From: Batillaria attramentaria
Taxonomy: Eukaryota > Mollusca > Gastropoda > Batillariidae
Direction of reading: 5' to 3'
Assembly: GCA_018292915.2 (NCBI GenBank)
Contig: JACVVK020000394.1
Location: 162,001 to 226,000 of the forward strand
DNA length: 64,000 nucleotides
The position numbers and the translations under genes are program-made. Under the pieces are notes generated by a model. It was not told the DNA's origin. It saw only the letters and a list, made by a program, of their open reading frames with translations, and did not search any database. Below, piece by piece: positions 11,001-20,800 of this stretch; within the stretch, counting starts at the first letter, position 1; the number at the start of each line of letters is the position of its first letter.

Positions 11001-11363
11001 TCATTATTGCTACATGTATCATGCTGATAGTAATTAATATAAAGAGTACTTTCTTTTTCTTTTAATATGGATTGCTTCTTTGCAGCTTGGCCTGTTTGGA
11101 GTAAGATATAAATTGTTTCAGAACACCCCGTGAACCACGTAAATTATCACTAATGTCTGACTGACAGTGATGTGAGTCTGACAGTGACCTTCACTATGCA
11201 CTACATGTCAGTACTTCTCTGTTTCCCCGACACGTCGCTAAATCTGTTACTTGCCCAGCTGTCAGAAGGCAAAAACGTTAGAACACATCAGACAAAAATG
11301 CTCTTTCCAAATAACTTTCAGTCTAAGTGACCTTCACTATGCATCTACTGGTATACTTCTATA

Positions 11364-11951
11364 TAGAGGGTGGAACCGGTACGATTTCTCAAACCGGTTT
11401 TTAACCGGTTTTTCCAATAGAAAACCGAGGTTTAAAACCGGTTAACCGGCTTATGTATACGTCATCTATTGTTTCTAACGTTTCCCCAAGAGATGGAAGG
11501 GGGGGGGGGGAGGGAGGGGGGTCTCCTAGTTACTCCGGCTTCCTGTACCCCTGCGTTGGAAATGTTCAGCCAACAAGGGTGGCTGGGTGGGTGTTTGGGA
11601 GTTTAACGTCCTTTTCCACCACATACGGATGATTCAAAGACGAGGCAACGATGATAAAGCCAGCACAAATATTTGGCCCTAGCCGGGATTTGAACTCACG
11701 ACCCGAAAGTTGGAAGTCCAACGCTCTACCATTCGGCCACCCTGGTTTCCCTGTTCAGCCAACAACAGCAACATGATGATGATGATGATGATGATAAGGA
11801 GGATGGTGTCTTGTAACGGGCTGAAAATGACGAGTGATGTCCCCTTAGAAAAACCACGGTTTTCCGGTTTTTTAAGGCCAAACCGGTTTACCGAACCGTG
11901 AGAAAGTCGGACCGATTTTAACTGGAAAACCGGTAAAACCGAACACCCCTA
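11364..11951. mobile_element. hAT-like MITE with 8-bp duplication, host of a nested SINE
   Basis: The ends are TAGAGGGTG on the left and CACCCCTA on the right. Both ends are rich in AACCGGTTT motifs (11375-11460 and 11850-11945). The flanking octamers are identical, CTTCTATA (11356-11363 and 11952-11959), as expected for a hAT transposon. A minus-strand family A SINE (about 11580-11752) and a short family C fragment (11525-11570) lie inside. A run of (ATG)n lies at 11773-11793. Confidence 0.75.
11580..11752 (-). mobile_element. tRNA-derived SINE, family A
   Basis: The reverse complement carries the tail GTTTAACGTCCTTTTCCACC, the body GCCAGCACAAATATTTGGCC, and a tRNA-like head with TTTGAACTCACGACCC as complement of the B box. 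It lies inside the hAT-like element. Confidence 0.8.
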
Positions 11952-12522
11952 CTTCTATACATGTTTCTTCAGTTTCTCTGAATGCATTACTTATATATCA
12001 GAAGGCCAAAACATAAGACAAAATTGCTTTTCAAAGGTGATATGTATATATAATAATAATGCTGCATGCTCTTCGTCTAACTTCTGTTCAGGTCGGTACA
12101 CCTTAACTGTCTGATCAAAATCAGCGATCGTTCTCTTCAGTGGCTCATCACATAAAAACCAAAATACAAAGATTCATGAAATTCATTCTAGAATAGATGT
12201 GTATGTCAACTAAAGAACATACATTTCCGGCTGTCAGTCGAAGTACATGTAACATTTGCAGGCTCACAACTTGTAGAGATCAGGCGGGGAAATTTTCAGT
12301 CGTTTGGCGATTTTCAGCCAAATTTCCTCTTCTTTCAGCCAAACATTTGAAGTTTCAGCCAAAGAAAAGGAAGGGAAAAGGGAAGGGATTGTACAGAGTC
12401 AGGTACGGATACATGTAATGCCATGTGGCAAAGTCTCACTTCGATTTTGAAGACTTGCATGTCAGTATCAAGGCAGTATTTTACTTTTACTTTTGGGCGC
12501 TAGGAGAGGCTACCAAATGCCC

Positions 12523-12607
12523 TTAACTCTTTGACGACGAAGCACAATTTCTAACACGCGATTTCCTAACACGTGTTAGAAATCGTGCTTCGTCGTCAAA
12601 GAGTTAA
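12523..12607. mobile_element. TTAA-flanked hairpin MITE, copy 1
   Basis: A near-perfect palindrome with arms CTCTTTGACGACG and the complement CGTCGTCAAAGAG, bounded by TTAA on each side (12523-12526 and 12604-12607). Two related copies lie at 42918-43018 and 55113-55192. TTAA duplication is the hallmark of piggyBac-type (and Kolobok-type) transposition. Confidence 0.85.
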
Positions 12608-13068
12608 CCTTCGGACGACGTCGTGGGTAAAAAGTTGCACACACATTGCTTTAGATGAACGTATCTCGGTCAATATTTATGTCACACCTTTGAAATTTCA
12701 TGACTTTGTCAATAAATGGTTTGACTATGTTCATGCCAAAAATTGTGGTGTTTAACTTGTAATTAGTAGAGTAATTAAAGAATAAGTTGTGAATTGCCTG
12801 TATAAAAACCATGGGTAATTTGTTTCCCACGATGTAGGACTAGGAATAAGTTGAAATTTACCTTTCTAAAAACTATGGGTTATTTGTTTCCCATGATGTA
12901 GGACTAGGAATAAGCTGCAATCTGCCTATATAAAAACCATTGGTAATTTGTTTCCCACGACGTAGGACAAGGAATAAGTCGAAAATACCTATTTAAAACC
13001 ATGGGGTAAATTGTTTCACACGATGTAGGACTAAGAAGTTTTTTTTAGCGACGTAGCCGGAAGGTTAA
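12604..13068. mobile_element. piggyBac-like MITE containing a 64-bp tandem array
   Basis: It is bounded by TTAA (12604-12607 and 13065-13068). The termini are CCTTCGGACGACGTCG on the left and AGCGACGTAGCCGGAAGG on the right, related inverted repeats beginning CCTT, which fits the CCYT start of piggyBac ends. It shares its left TTAA with the hairpin MITE. The interior holds four 64-bp repeats. There is no transposase frame. Confidence 0.75.
12780..13034. repeat. Four 64-bp tandem repeats
   Basis: Units begin at 12780, 12844, 12908 and 12972. Each starts GAATAAG and carries the shared segments AAAACCATGGGTAATTTG and CACGATGTAGGACTAG with scattered differences. The array lies wholly inside the piggyBac-like MITE. 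Confidence 0.9.
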
Positions 13069-13632
13069 AATGCTAAAATTTGTTTTCTTAAGTGGACCAG
13101 TGTCTTCGTGGTCCACCAACAGGGCGTTGGCTCTGCACCGCGGTCTAGGTTTTCAGTCCCAGCCTGAGAGATGAAACCTAGCACCAATGGTCCCGCTGTG
13201 CAGCAGTGGCGTAAATTCATTTGCACAGAGAGGATAACAGACACCTCACCACCTGAAAAAAATCAATACTTCGCCACCCTAACTACATGCATGGGCTATT
13301 TTTTTTTCCACTAGACATACTGATGGTATGCCTTTCAGAAAATTTGAGTTGGTTCCGAAAACGCGTGCAACGTTACCTGCATACAGTGGAACCCACCTAC
13401 ATATTTTCGAATTTGCTCAATTGCTGGGAGAGAAAAGCCTGAGTATCCGGAGAGAAGCCTCCGACAAGCAGTTCAAGCAGCTAGAAAAAATTGTTTCACA
13501 TCTCAGCCCAGGGTTGAGCCTGCACTTCATCATGACAGTGGGCACTGCTGTTCACAAACGCATCTTCTAAGATAGGACAAGCTACCTACAGAGCCACTGA
13601 TCACCCCTAGTTGTTCTTATTAATTATTTATT

Positions 13633-14076
13633 TGTTTCGGGGTGTAAAGGAAAAAGTGTTTTTCCTCCTCTGAAGCACTTAAAATCATGCCATGCACAAA
13701 TTTTAGTCTATTTAAAAAAAAAATAAAAAAATTTTAGTCTGTTTAAAAAAAACCAAATTTTAGTCTATTAAAAAACAAAACAAATTTTAGTCTATTAAAA
13801 AAAAATTACAAATTTTAGTCTGTTTAAAAAAAAAACAAATTTTAGTCTATTTAAAAAAATTAACAAATTTTAGTCTATTTAAAAAAAATAACAAATTTTA
13901 GTCTATTTAAAAAATTTTTTTTTAGTATATTTAAAAAAACCAACAAATTTTAGTCTATTGAAAAAACTAAACAAATTTTAGTCTATTTAAAAATTTTTTT
14001 TGAGAACATGCTCCCTGACACCCCTAGTATAGCAGACACGCACTCTTGATGTTGGCACTTTGTCACTAAATGCAAT
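13633..14076. repeat. Family E element fragment with internally amplified ~27-bp repeat
   Basis: The sequence TCCTCCTCTGAAGCACTTAA marks family E (also near 35620, 41117 and 50020). From 13697 to 13993 the motif CAAATTTTAGTCTATTTAAA is repeated about eleven times with variable A-run spacers. Other copies have this motif once, so it has been amplified locally. The fragment ends in GACACCCCTAG-type sequence near 14028. Confidence 0.75.
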
Positions 14077-14330
14077 ACATTTTCTTCCTTTTTGATCATG
14101 GACCATTTTATGATGTGTGTGTGGGGGGGGGGGGAGTAGGGGGGCTGCCTCAACTCTCATCCAGTTCCAGTGGTGTTCCTCCCAGGTCAATACTTTTTCC
14201 TCCTTTTTGATCATGGACCATTTCAAAGCGCTGATGTATGTGTGTGTGTGTGTCGGGGTGGGGGTGGGGTGGGTGGGGGGGGGGTGCCTCAACTCTTAGC
14301 CAGCTCCAGTGGCGTTCCTCCCAGGTCATG
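14077..14330. repeat. Tandem duplication of ~115-140 bp
   Basis: Two units each run from CCTTTTTGATCATGGACCAT through a GT/G-rich patch to GTTCCTCCCAGGTCA. The first ends near 14190 and the second near 14330. Confidence 0.75.
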
Positions 14331-14791
14331 GATGCAACCCATGGAAGGCAGGAAAGCTACATGTACCACTATACGATCTGTATAATTTGCTTACCGGTTA
14401 TACAGTGAACATAGAGATGACTCATAAATGGATTGTGAATTTTTGGCTTCAGACGTTGGGTGGCAAAAATCAATGTTTGCCAGGGTATGGCCAGACATGT
14501 ACCACATAGCGTGCTAACGCCTAGACAAAAGGAATGTATTGGACTTTGGAGACTGACATTATGGAACTATGCATCAGAGGTTTCCATTACAGCTATTGTC
14601 TGCGCATGTCTCTTGTGTTATCCTATTCTTATTTGCAAGATTTGGCCAGATTATAAAACAAAACAAAACAAAACAAAAATTTATGTTTTTAAGGTATTTA
14701 AGTACAGTATTTTTTTTTTTTAAAGTGTAGGTTGATCAAGAGGAGATTTTTTAAAAAGTTGCTTTTTCCAATGTTTTGTTGATTTCCAAGG

Positions 14792-14793
<2 letters not shown>

Positions 14794-14858
<65 letters not shown>
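14794..14858. repeat. (GT)n microsatellite
   Basis: About 32 GT dinucleotides. A complementary CA run lies about 170 bp downstream (15027-15100), so a single-stranded transcript could pair the two. Confidence 0.95.
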
Positions 14859-15026
14859 CCAGGACAGAACAAGAGAGAGAATCAATGGATCTTTTATATT
14901 TCAGTGGTAGAGGCACTTCACACGATGGTCAGTTTTTGTACCTAATTCTAAATTCAAAGGACATCTACTTTAAAATTTCACACTAAGTAAGAGGTATGAA
15001 TAATAAGGTAATTAAAAAAAGTCTCA

Positions 15027-15042
15027 CACACGCGCACGCACA

Positions 15043-15100
<58 letters not shown>
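15027..15100. repeat. (CA)n microsatellite
   Basis: An interrupted CA run with CG and CC breaks near 15031-15050, followed by a pure CA run and a short AG run. Confidence 0.95.
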
Positions 15101-15102
<2 letters not shown>

Positions 15103-15189
15103 ACAGAGAGAGAGTCTTGCTGCTTTATCAAAACGCACCGGTGAATGGATTTTCCTACGGCTAATGGATATATCAGCCAATAATGGCGT

Positions 15190-15740
15190 TACTAGGGGCG
15201 TGGTGAATCCCTAGTGGACCTTGCCGAATCTCCCCAGTACCGAACCATTGGAAAGACAGGCTTTGGTGAATCTCAGTGGAGGCTTCATTAGACGGGCGGG
15301 TGACTGACCAGAAGTCGCACGATTAGCAGTGCGATGACTTGGGGGTACACGGTGGTCAATCAAGATGGTGGGGAGTTGTTCCGGTTGCTACTACAGTTCA
15401 TGCTCAAATTTGGGGAAAAACAGGGTTTTGGTCAGAGTCTCAGTGGAGGCTTTGTTGGGGCCGGTGGGTTACTGAACTGCAGTCCTAGCTCATAGGGCTA
15501 ACTTTTCTTGAGATGTCTTGGGTAACAATGAAGATGGTGAAGAGTTGTTTTGGTGCTGTTGCAATTCATTATTAAATATTGGAAAGACTTGGAGACCTTA
15601 CGTGGCAGCTGGGTGACTGAACAGAAGTCATATGATTGAATTTTGTTAAGCAGAGGAAGGTGCTGGGTACCTTGGGGGTCAGTAGAGATGGCAGAGGGTT
15701 TTTCTAGTGCTACTTTGATTCAAATGTTGAGACAACAGTT
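15190..15740. repeat. Degenerate tandem repeat, ~170-bp period
   Basis: About three diverged units share GTGGAGGCTT, GGTGACTGA-CAGAAGTC and AAGATGGTG-GAGTTGTT motifs in the same order. There is no coding signal. Confidence 0.65.
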
Positions 15741-15998
15741 GCCTCACTGTTCGCACTGCATCTACAGGATCAGGGCTTTATATCTGCAGCGGACGTCAGT
15801 CAGTGACTGGTTCAATGTTGAAAAGTCCAATGAGTTTCTCACCAAACGGACATATGCCCACTATTCCCGCGCCACAATGAACAATATTCCGGACAAAAGT
15901 CTTATACTTTTTTTGATCAGGCAGGATGTGTGTCCTATTAAAGTTCCCACAAATACAAAGCCCCATAGTCTTCTGTTAGCTCAGTGCTTGTCGGTGGG

Positions 15999-16412
15999 AG
16001 GCTTAAAGATCTAAGCTCCCAGCAAAAAGCTTTCAGAAGTGTGAAAATTTTTTTACAGAGGCAACCGTGCAAGCACAGTCAACTCTGTCACAGTTGCAAA
16101 GTTTTCAGCACTTCGGGGACCCCTTATAAAACCAGAGCACGAGGTTTGCCGTGACAGTATTTGGCTTTTGGTCAGTAAGTGAGACACATGGCTACAGTGT
16201 CCAACGCCGGGATGTTGAGTGCTGCACGATCTTTCTCGCTCAGTGTCAAAACGCAAACTGAGCTGTGAATGAGGCTGCCCTTGACTTTTATTGGGGTTTC
16301 AGGGACGCTGAAAACTCTGCAACTGTGACAGAGTTGACTGTGCTTGCACGGTCGACTCTGTAAAATTTTTTTCACACTTCGGAAGGCTTTTTGTTGGGAG
16401 CTTAGATCTTTA
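15999..16412. mobile_element. Foldback element with ~130-bp arms
   Basis: The left arm (about 15999-16132) and right arm (about 16283-16412) are near reverse complements. Shared pieces include AAAGATCTAAGCTCCCA, GTGCAAGCACAGTCAACTCT and GTTTTCAGC. The loop is about 150 bases. Open frames across it are mirror artefacts. Confidence 0.8.
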
Positions 16413-16700
16413 AACTGTGCATGTGTCGAAGTGGTGCAATGTCCGACACTTCCCAAACAGCTCACAACAGTTTGTGAGCCCAGACATGTTACAGGGTGGT
16501 CTTTTAAAGCCTCTATGTTCATAATGCCACTGAGATGGAAAACTGCTGCTTTCGAAGCTCTTTGGCTGTTTGCCAGATAGAATTCATTTCAAAAACACTT
16601 TCTTGTCTGTTCTAAAAAAAATACATTTTAAAACAGAAAATTGTCTTCAGACACATGCATTTGCTCCTCTTGTTATACTGTGATCATAATATAAAATAAG

Positions 16701-16702
<2 letters not shown>

Positions 16703-16761
<59 letters not shown>
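16703..16761. repeat. (CA)n microsatellite
   Basis: About 29 CA dinucleotides. The flanking sequence (16413-17487) has no recognised gene. Confidence 0.95.
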
Positions 16762-16764
<3 letters not shown>

Positions 16765-17487
16765 GCGCAATTACGACCATTTTTGTGACTTTGTGGCTTG
16801 TTCTATTAGAGAAATATGATTTCTTTGTGCCTTCGGTACATTCCTGAACAGACTAGGACTCTACAAATCTAAACACAGCCACCGATCAGCACCGTCTAGC
16901 TGGTTCTCAGTCGGTAACCAAACAATGTCGTCTGCTCAGTGTGCAGAACGCTTTTAGAGCAACATATTCGCCAGCCAGAGTCACCATGATGATTTCAGAC
17001 GCGACACTGTGACCCCAGTGACCGACTCTGAGGTACAGATTGAACACTTTCGATGAAAATTTTGTCCACGTGATGTTGTGCGTGCCTGTCACGCTTGCTG
17101 CGACATTATCCCTATCCCTTTTCCTTTACACCCCCTTCCCTTCCCCAGGAAAGTTGAGTCACCATGAACAGTGGACAGGCAAATCCTTTAATCTCCTTTC
17201 AGAGACATGTTATGTATGTCTCTGCTCCTTTGTTCAACAAAAAGTCTAGCTTGCCCCACTTCTGTCACACGTGCCAATAGCCCGCCATTGACACAGTCTT
17301 GATGTGAAACATTGCACTGGTAATTTTTGATACATGAACATCATTATTTTTTGTTTGTTTTGTTTTCTTTGAAATACTTCCTGTGTCTTTTTCTTTGCGC
17401 AGTATCATTAACGTTCACATTATCCTTAGTTCAGTTATGAAAACTAAACATTGACTTTTTTAAAACTGCTTTTACTTCTCCTGTCAG

Positions 17488-17508
17488 AGTGTATGTCGGA
17501 TGGCAGTG
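17488..17508 (+). CDS. Rab27: Rab27 start microexon (21 nt)
   Basis: A pyrimidine-rich acceptor (CTTCTCCTGTCAG) precedes 21 bases, of which 16 code for MSDGS plus one base. The donor is GTAAGT at 17509. The phase (1) joins exactly to the acceptor at 22794 and keeps the Rab27 frame. Vertebrate Rab27 proteins start MSDG or MTDG, which supports the exon. The bases before ATG imply a further upstream 5' UTR exon. Confidence 0.75.
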
Positions 17509-17745
17509 GTAAGTTTATTTTTGTTTTTGTTTTTTAGTCATTATTTTGAGTTTGTTTGGTTTTTCCTGGTGAAGGAGATTTTTGCACTTTTTTTTTGTAA
17601 CACACACCTGGGTATGGGGAATTTAGTAATTGTTATTTCTGTACAATCATGTACATGAGAGCTTTCAGTGCTGTTACACAGATCACTGTACTTGTAGCAA
17701 AGCGTAGTGCTAATCTAGCAGACAAACAAGCAACCAACCAACCTT

Positions 17746-17808
<63 letters not shown>

Positions 17809-17826
17809 AGCAACGAACGAAGAGAC

Positions 17827-17873
<47 letters not shown>

Positions 17874-20800
17874 ACACACACACACACCAGCAGTGAACGA
17901 AGAGACAAACAAACAAACACCCCTACTGATACAGAACTTCAGAACTATCAGTCGTTCTTGTCACTGTTTTAATATGAAAAAGTCATGCGGCAGGTTTCCC
18001 CCTCCCCACCCTCTCCTTCCCCCTTTCCAATCCCAGTCATGCTGTTCACTACTTTAATTTGTTTGTTAATGTTTTTTTGTTTGTTCGTTTTACTCGTTTG
18101 CTCTGATGTGTCGATCAGTTTCTCTTAAAATTTTTTAATTTTATTTTTGGTACATTGTGATGATAGGTCAGCAGACAGTGTACTGGGCTCATGATCAGCC
18201 GGTTGTGAGTTCAAAGCCCAACAGAGTCCAAATCGTCCTTTCCCACCTTTGCTGCCTTTGAAATTAGCTTCAGCCTGAATGGAACATGTTAAATGCGCAT
18301 ATTCAAAGATTCGTAGGATTGGCAAAAGGCAGCTTATGTTTAGAAACATTTGCGGCTTTGAGTGTGCCTGTATGCTGATAATCATAATAATGAAGCTTGC
18401 TGCAAGAGACTGTTGTTTTCAATAATATGCCCTGCAAGTAAATGTTCAAACCACTCAAAGCTCTTATACCCAGCTGTTAACCACAACACTTAGCTGGGTC
18501 CTCCATTTTTGCGTCGCATGTAGCCGTCCCTATGTTCAGTGCCAGTCTGTAAGGTTGTCGCTGTGCAGATGTCTACATGGTGCAATGTTGGACACCACCA
18601 AAATAGCTCGGGACAATTTTTGACCCTTCATATGTTGGAAGGTAGACCGTTAAGCCTCCTAACAACCACCCACCTTTATTTTTTATTTGTCTTTGTGTTC
18701 AGCCGTTTCAAGAATAGTTTCAATGAGGGCCTATGCAGAGACTTTCCTTTAGCTTTAGAGCGGGAGAGTGCTATATTGATCTCACCTTGTTATGTCTCTT
18801 GCTGGCCTTTTTTTAACCCGAAGAATGCCTCATTGCCAGGGCCAAGGGAGGAAATTCCAGGAAATTGGTTGTCTCCCCGTACACTTGGACACCGGCACGC
18901 TAAGGTAATGGGGACGGGGACACCGGTTGCAGACGTTTCCATGGCGGCTGAGATAATGGCCATGTTTTGCCAGACCTTTAGGGAACATCGGTGTAAAATC
19001 ACTGCGAAGATGGGGGAGGGTCATGATGTAGGGGCGGAGGATAAGGACGAGGGGTGTGTGTGTGAGTGTGGCGATGGAGGTAGTGTGTGTGTGTGTGTGT
19101 GTGTGTGTCGGGGAGGTAGGGGGGGGGGGGAGGGGTTCAGAGGCTGACATCTGTGTGTGGGTGCAGTCCAAATCATTTGGCTGTAGCTTTTAGCCTCTTG
19201 TTGTGGTGGTGAACTAGGTGTGGGTGTGTTTTTACTGTTGAGAGCAGCAGCATCAAGAAAACAGTTGTGAATTATATGAATTGAGACAGGCATTTTTCAG
19301 TTTTTTCCACTGAGAACACAAGCTCACTTGGATCAACAACAACAGTATTAAAAATAATAATACAGTAATATTAATAATAAGAAATAATACACATGCTTTG
19401 CCCAGTTGCTCAGCTCAAAATACCACAAGCTGGGTTGAGCCGTACACACAGTAATCAACAAAAATATGAACTGAGACAGACGTTTGCCCCAGCTGCTTGG
19501 CTTACTAAGTGCATGCTGCAAACTGAACCCAACACACATGCTTACGTGAATGGCGTGCATTCACTTACAAAATGACCATCCCACTACAGTCATGTGGTGT
19601 GAAGTCAATAATAATAATAATGAGTATTGTACATGCGCTTACCCAATTTCATGAATCGGCTCAAAGCGCCGTGAACTGAACCCAACACGCACGCTCACGT
19701 GAATCACACACATTTTCTCACAGACTGGACATTCACACATTACAATCACGTGGTGCGAAGGGTCAGCTCAGCTCTTTAAATTTCAGAATTTAGAATTGCA
19801 TTTATTTTTCAAATTTTGTGGGCTGAACATTTCCAAAGCAGAAGGGGAGAAAGCCGGAGTACCCGGAGAGAACCCCCGACGATCGGCCCAAATGAACGGT
19901 GCCACATACAAGAAGGAAAAATTCTTTGCCCCGAGTGGGACTCGAACCCTTGACCTCTCGCATTTGTGACAAGTCTCTTAACCAGTTAAGCTATTTAGGT
20001 TTCAAAATGCAAAATTGCTTTTATTTTGGAGATTGAAATTCCAGTGCCACAAGCAGGAATCAAACCATGCGCCACTACCTCTTACATTGATGACAGAAGT
20101 TGTTGCCGCCATTCCGTGTGTACGTACATGTTGTGTATAGTGTAACTGTGTGCTTCAGGTTAAAAGTACATGTACGTACTCTTATCAAGTTTCAGCCTGA
20201 TTTGCCTAATGTAATTGTATTTTGTTGATTGCTGGTCACAGTTACTGTTGGCATATAAAAGGCAAACTAATACAGCAGCCATGCAGTTGCAATAAAAGCG
20301 CCCGACCATCCAGAACAAATGAAACAGTAGTTTCAGCCGAACACAAATCAGCCAAGTTAATTGGAAGACGAGTGCGATGAGTACATCTATCACAGCTGTG
20401 CGCAATTGCAGTGGTTTCCAGGGTTGAGTGCGCTGATGCATAATAGAAGGCCTGAAAGCATTAACCCATGTGGTGCAGACACAGGTTTTGCTTGGCATGG
20501 GAAAATGCTCGTGCTAGGCATGTCGACATTCTACTAATCCACAGCAGTACATCTGCTCTAGCGGTTAACCCTATTCCTACCAAGTACCTTATTCTGGAAC
20601 CTTTCCCTAGCCCAAACAAGCTAGTCGAGAAAACTTGAAGTCCAGCAAAAGCATCACCTGCAGGGTTTCATATCCGTTTCATTTTTGAAATGTCAGATTA
20701 CTTTCTTACCAAGGCAGATATTAGTATGTCCTAGCTCTCATTTCTGTGCCATTTGGGACAATATTCAACTCAATTTCAAGACAACTATCCTGTACTTTTA

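Larger units (their letters stand above)
12291..13166 (+). mobile_element. Family D element with 6-bp duplication, interrupted by two TTAA insertions
   Basis: The left end is CAGGCGGGGAAATTTTCAG and the right end TTTTCAGTCCCAGCCTG. Identical hexamers AGAGAT flank it (12285-12290 and 13167-13172). The interior has repeated TTTCAGCCAAA motifs. Other copies lie at about 35933, 41908-42264, 46807 (partial) and 50094-50435. Two further elements (12527-12603 and 12608-13064) interrupt it at a TTAA. In the copy near 36182-36198 the same spot reads TGCCTTTAAAATGC without insertion. Confidence 0.82.

Noticed and set aside
18160..18240. Possible tRNA-like SINE (GGTTGTGAGTTCAAAGCC)
   Set aside because: Only a B-box-like piece is recognisable; there is no body or second copy in the window.
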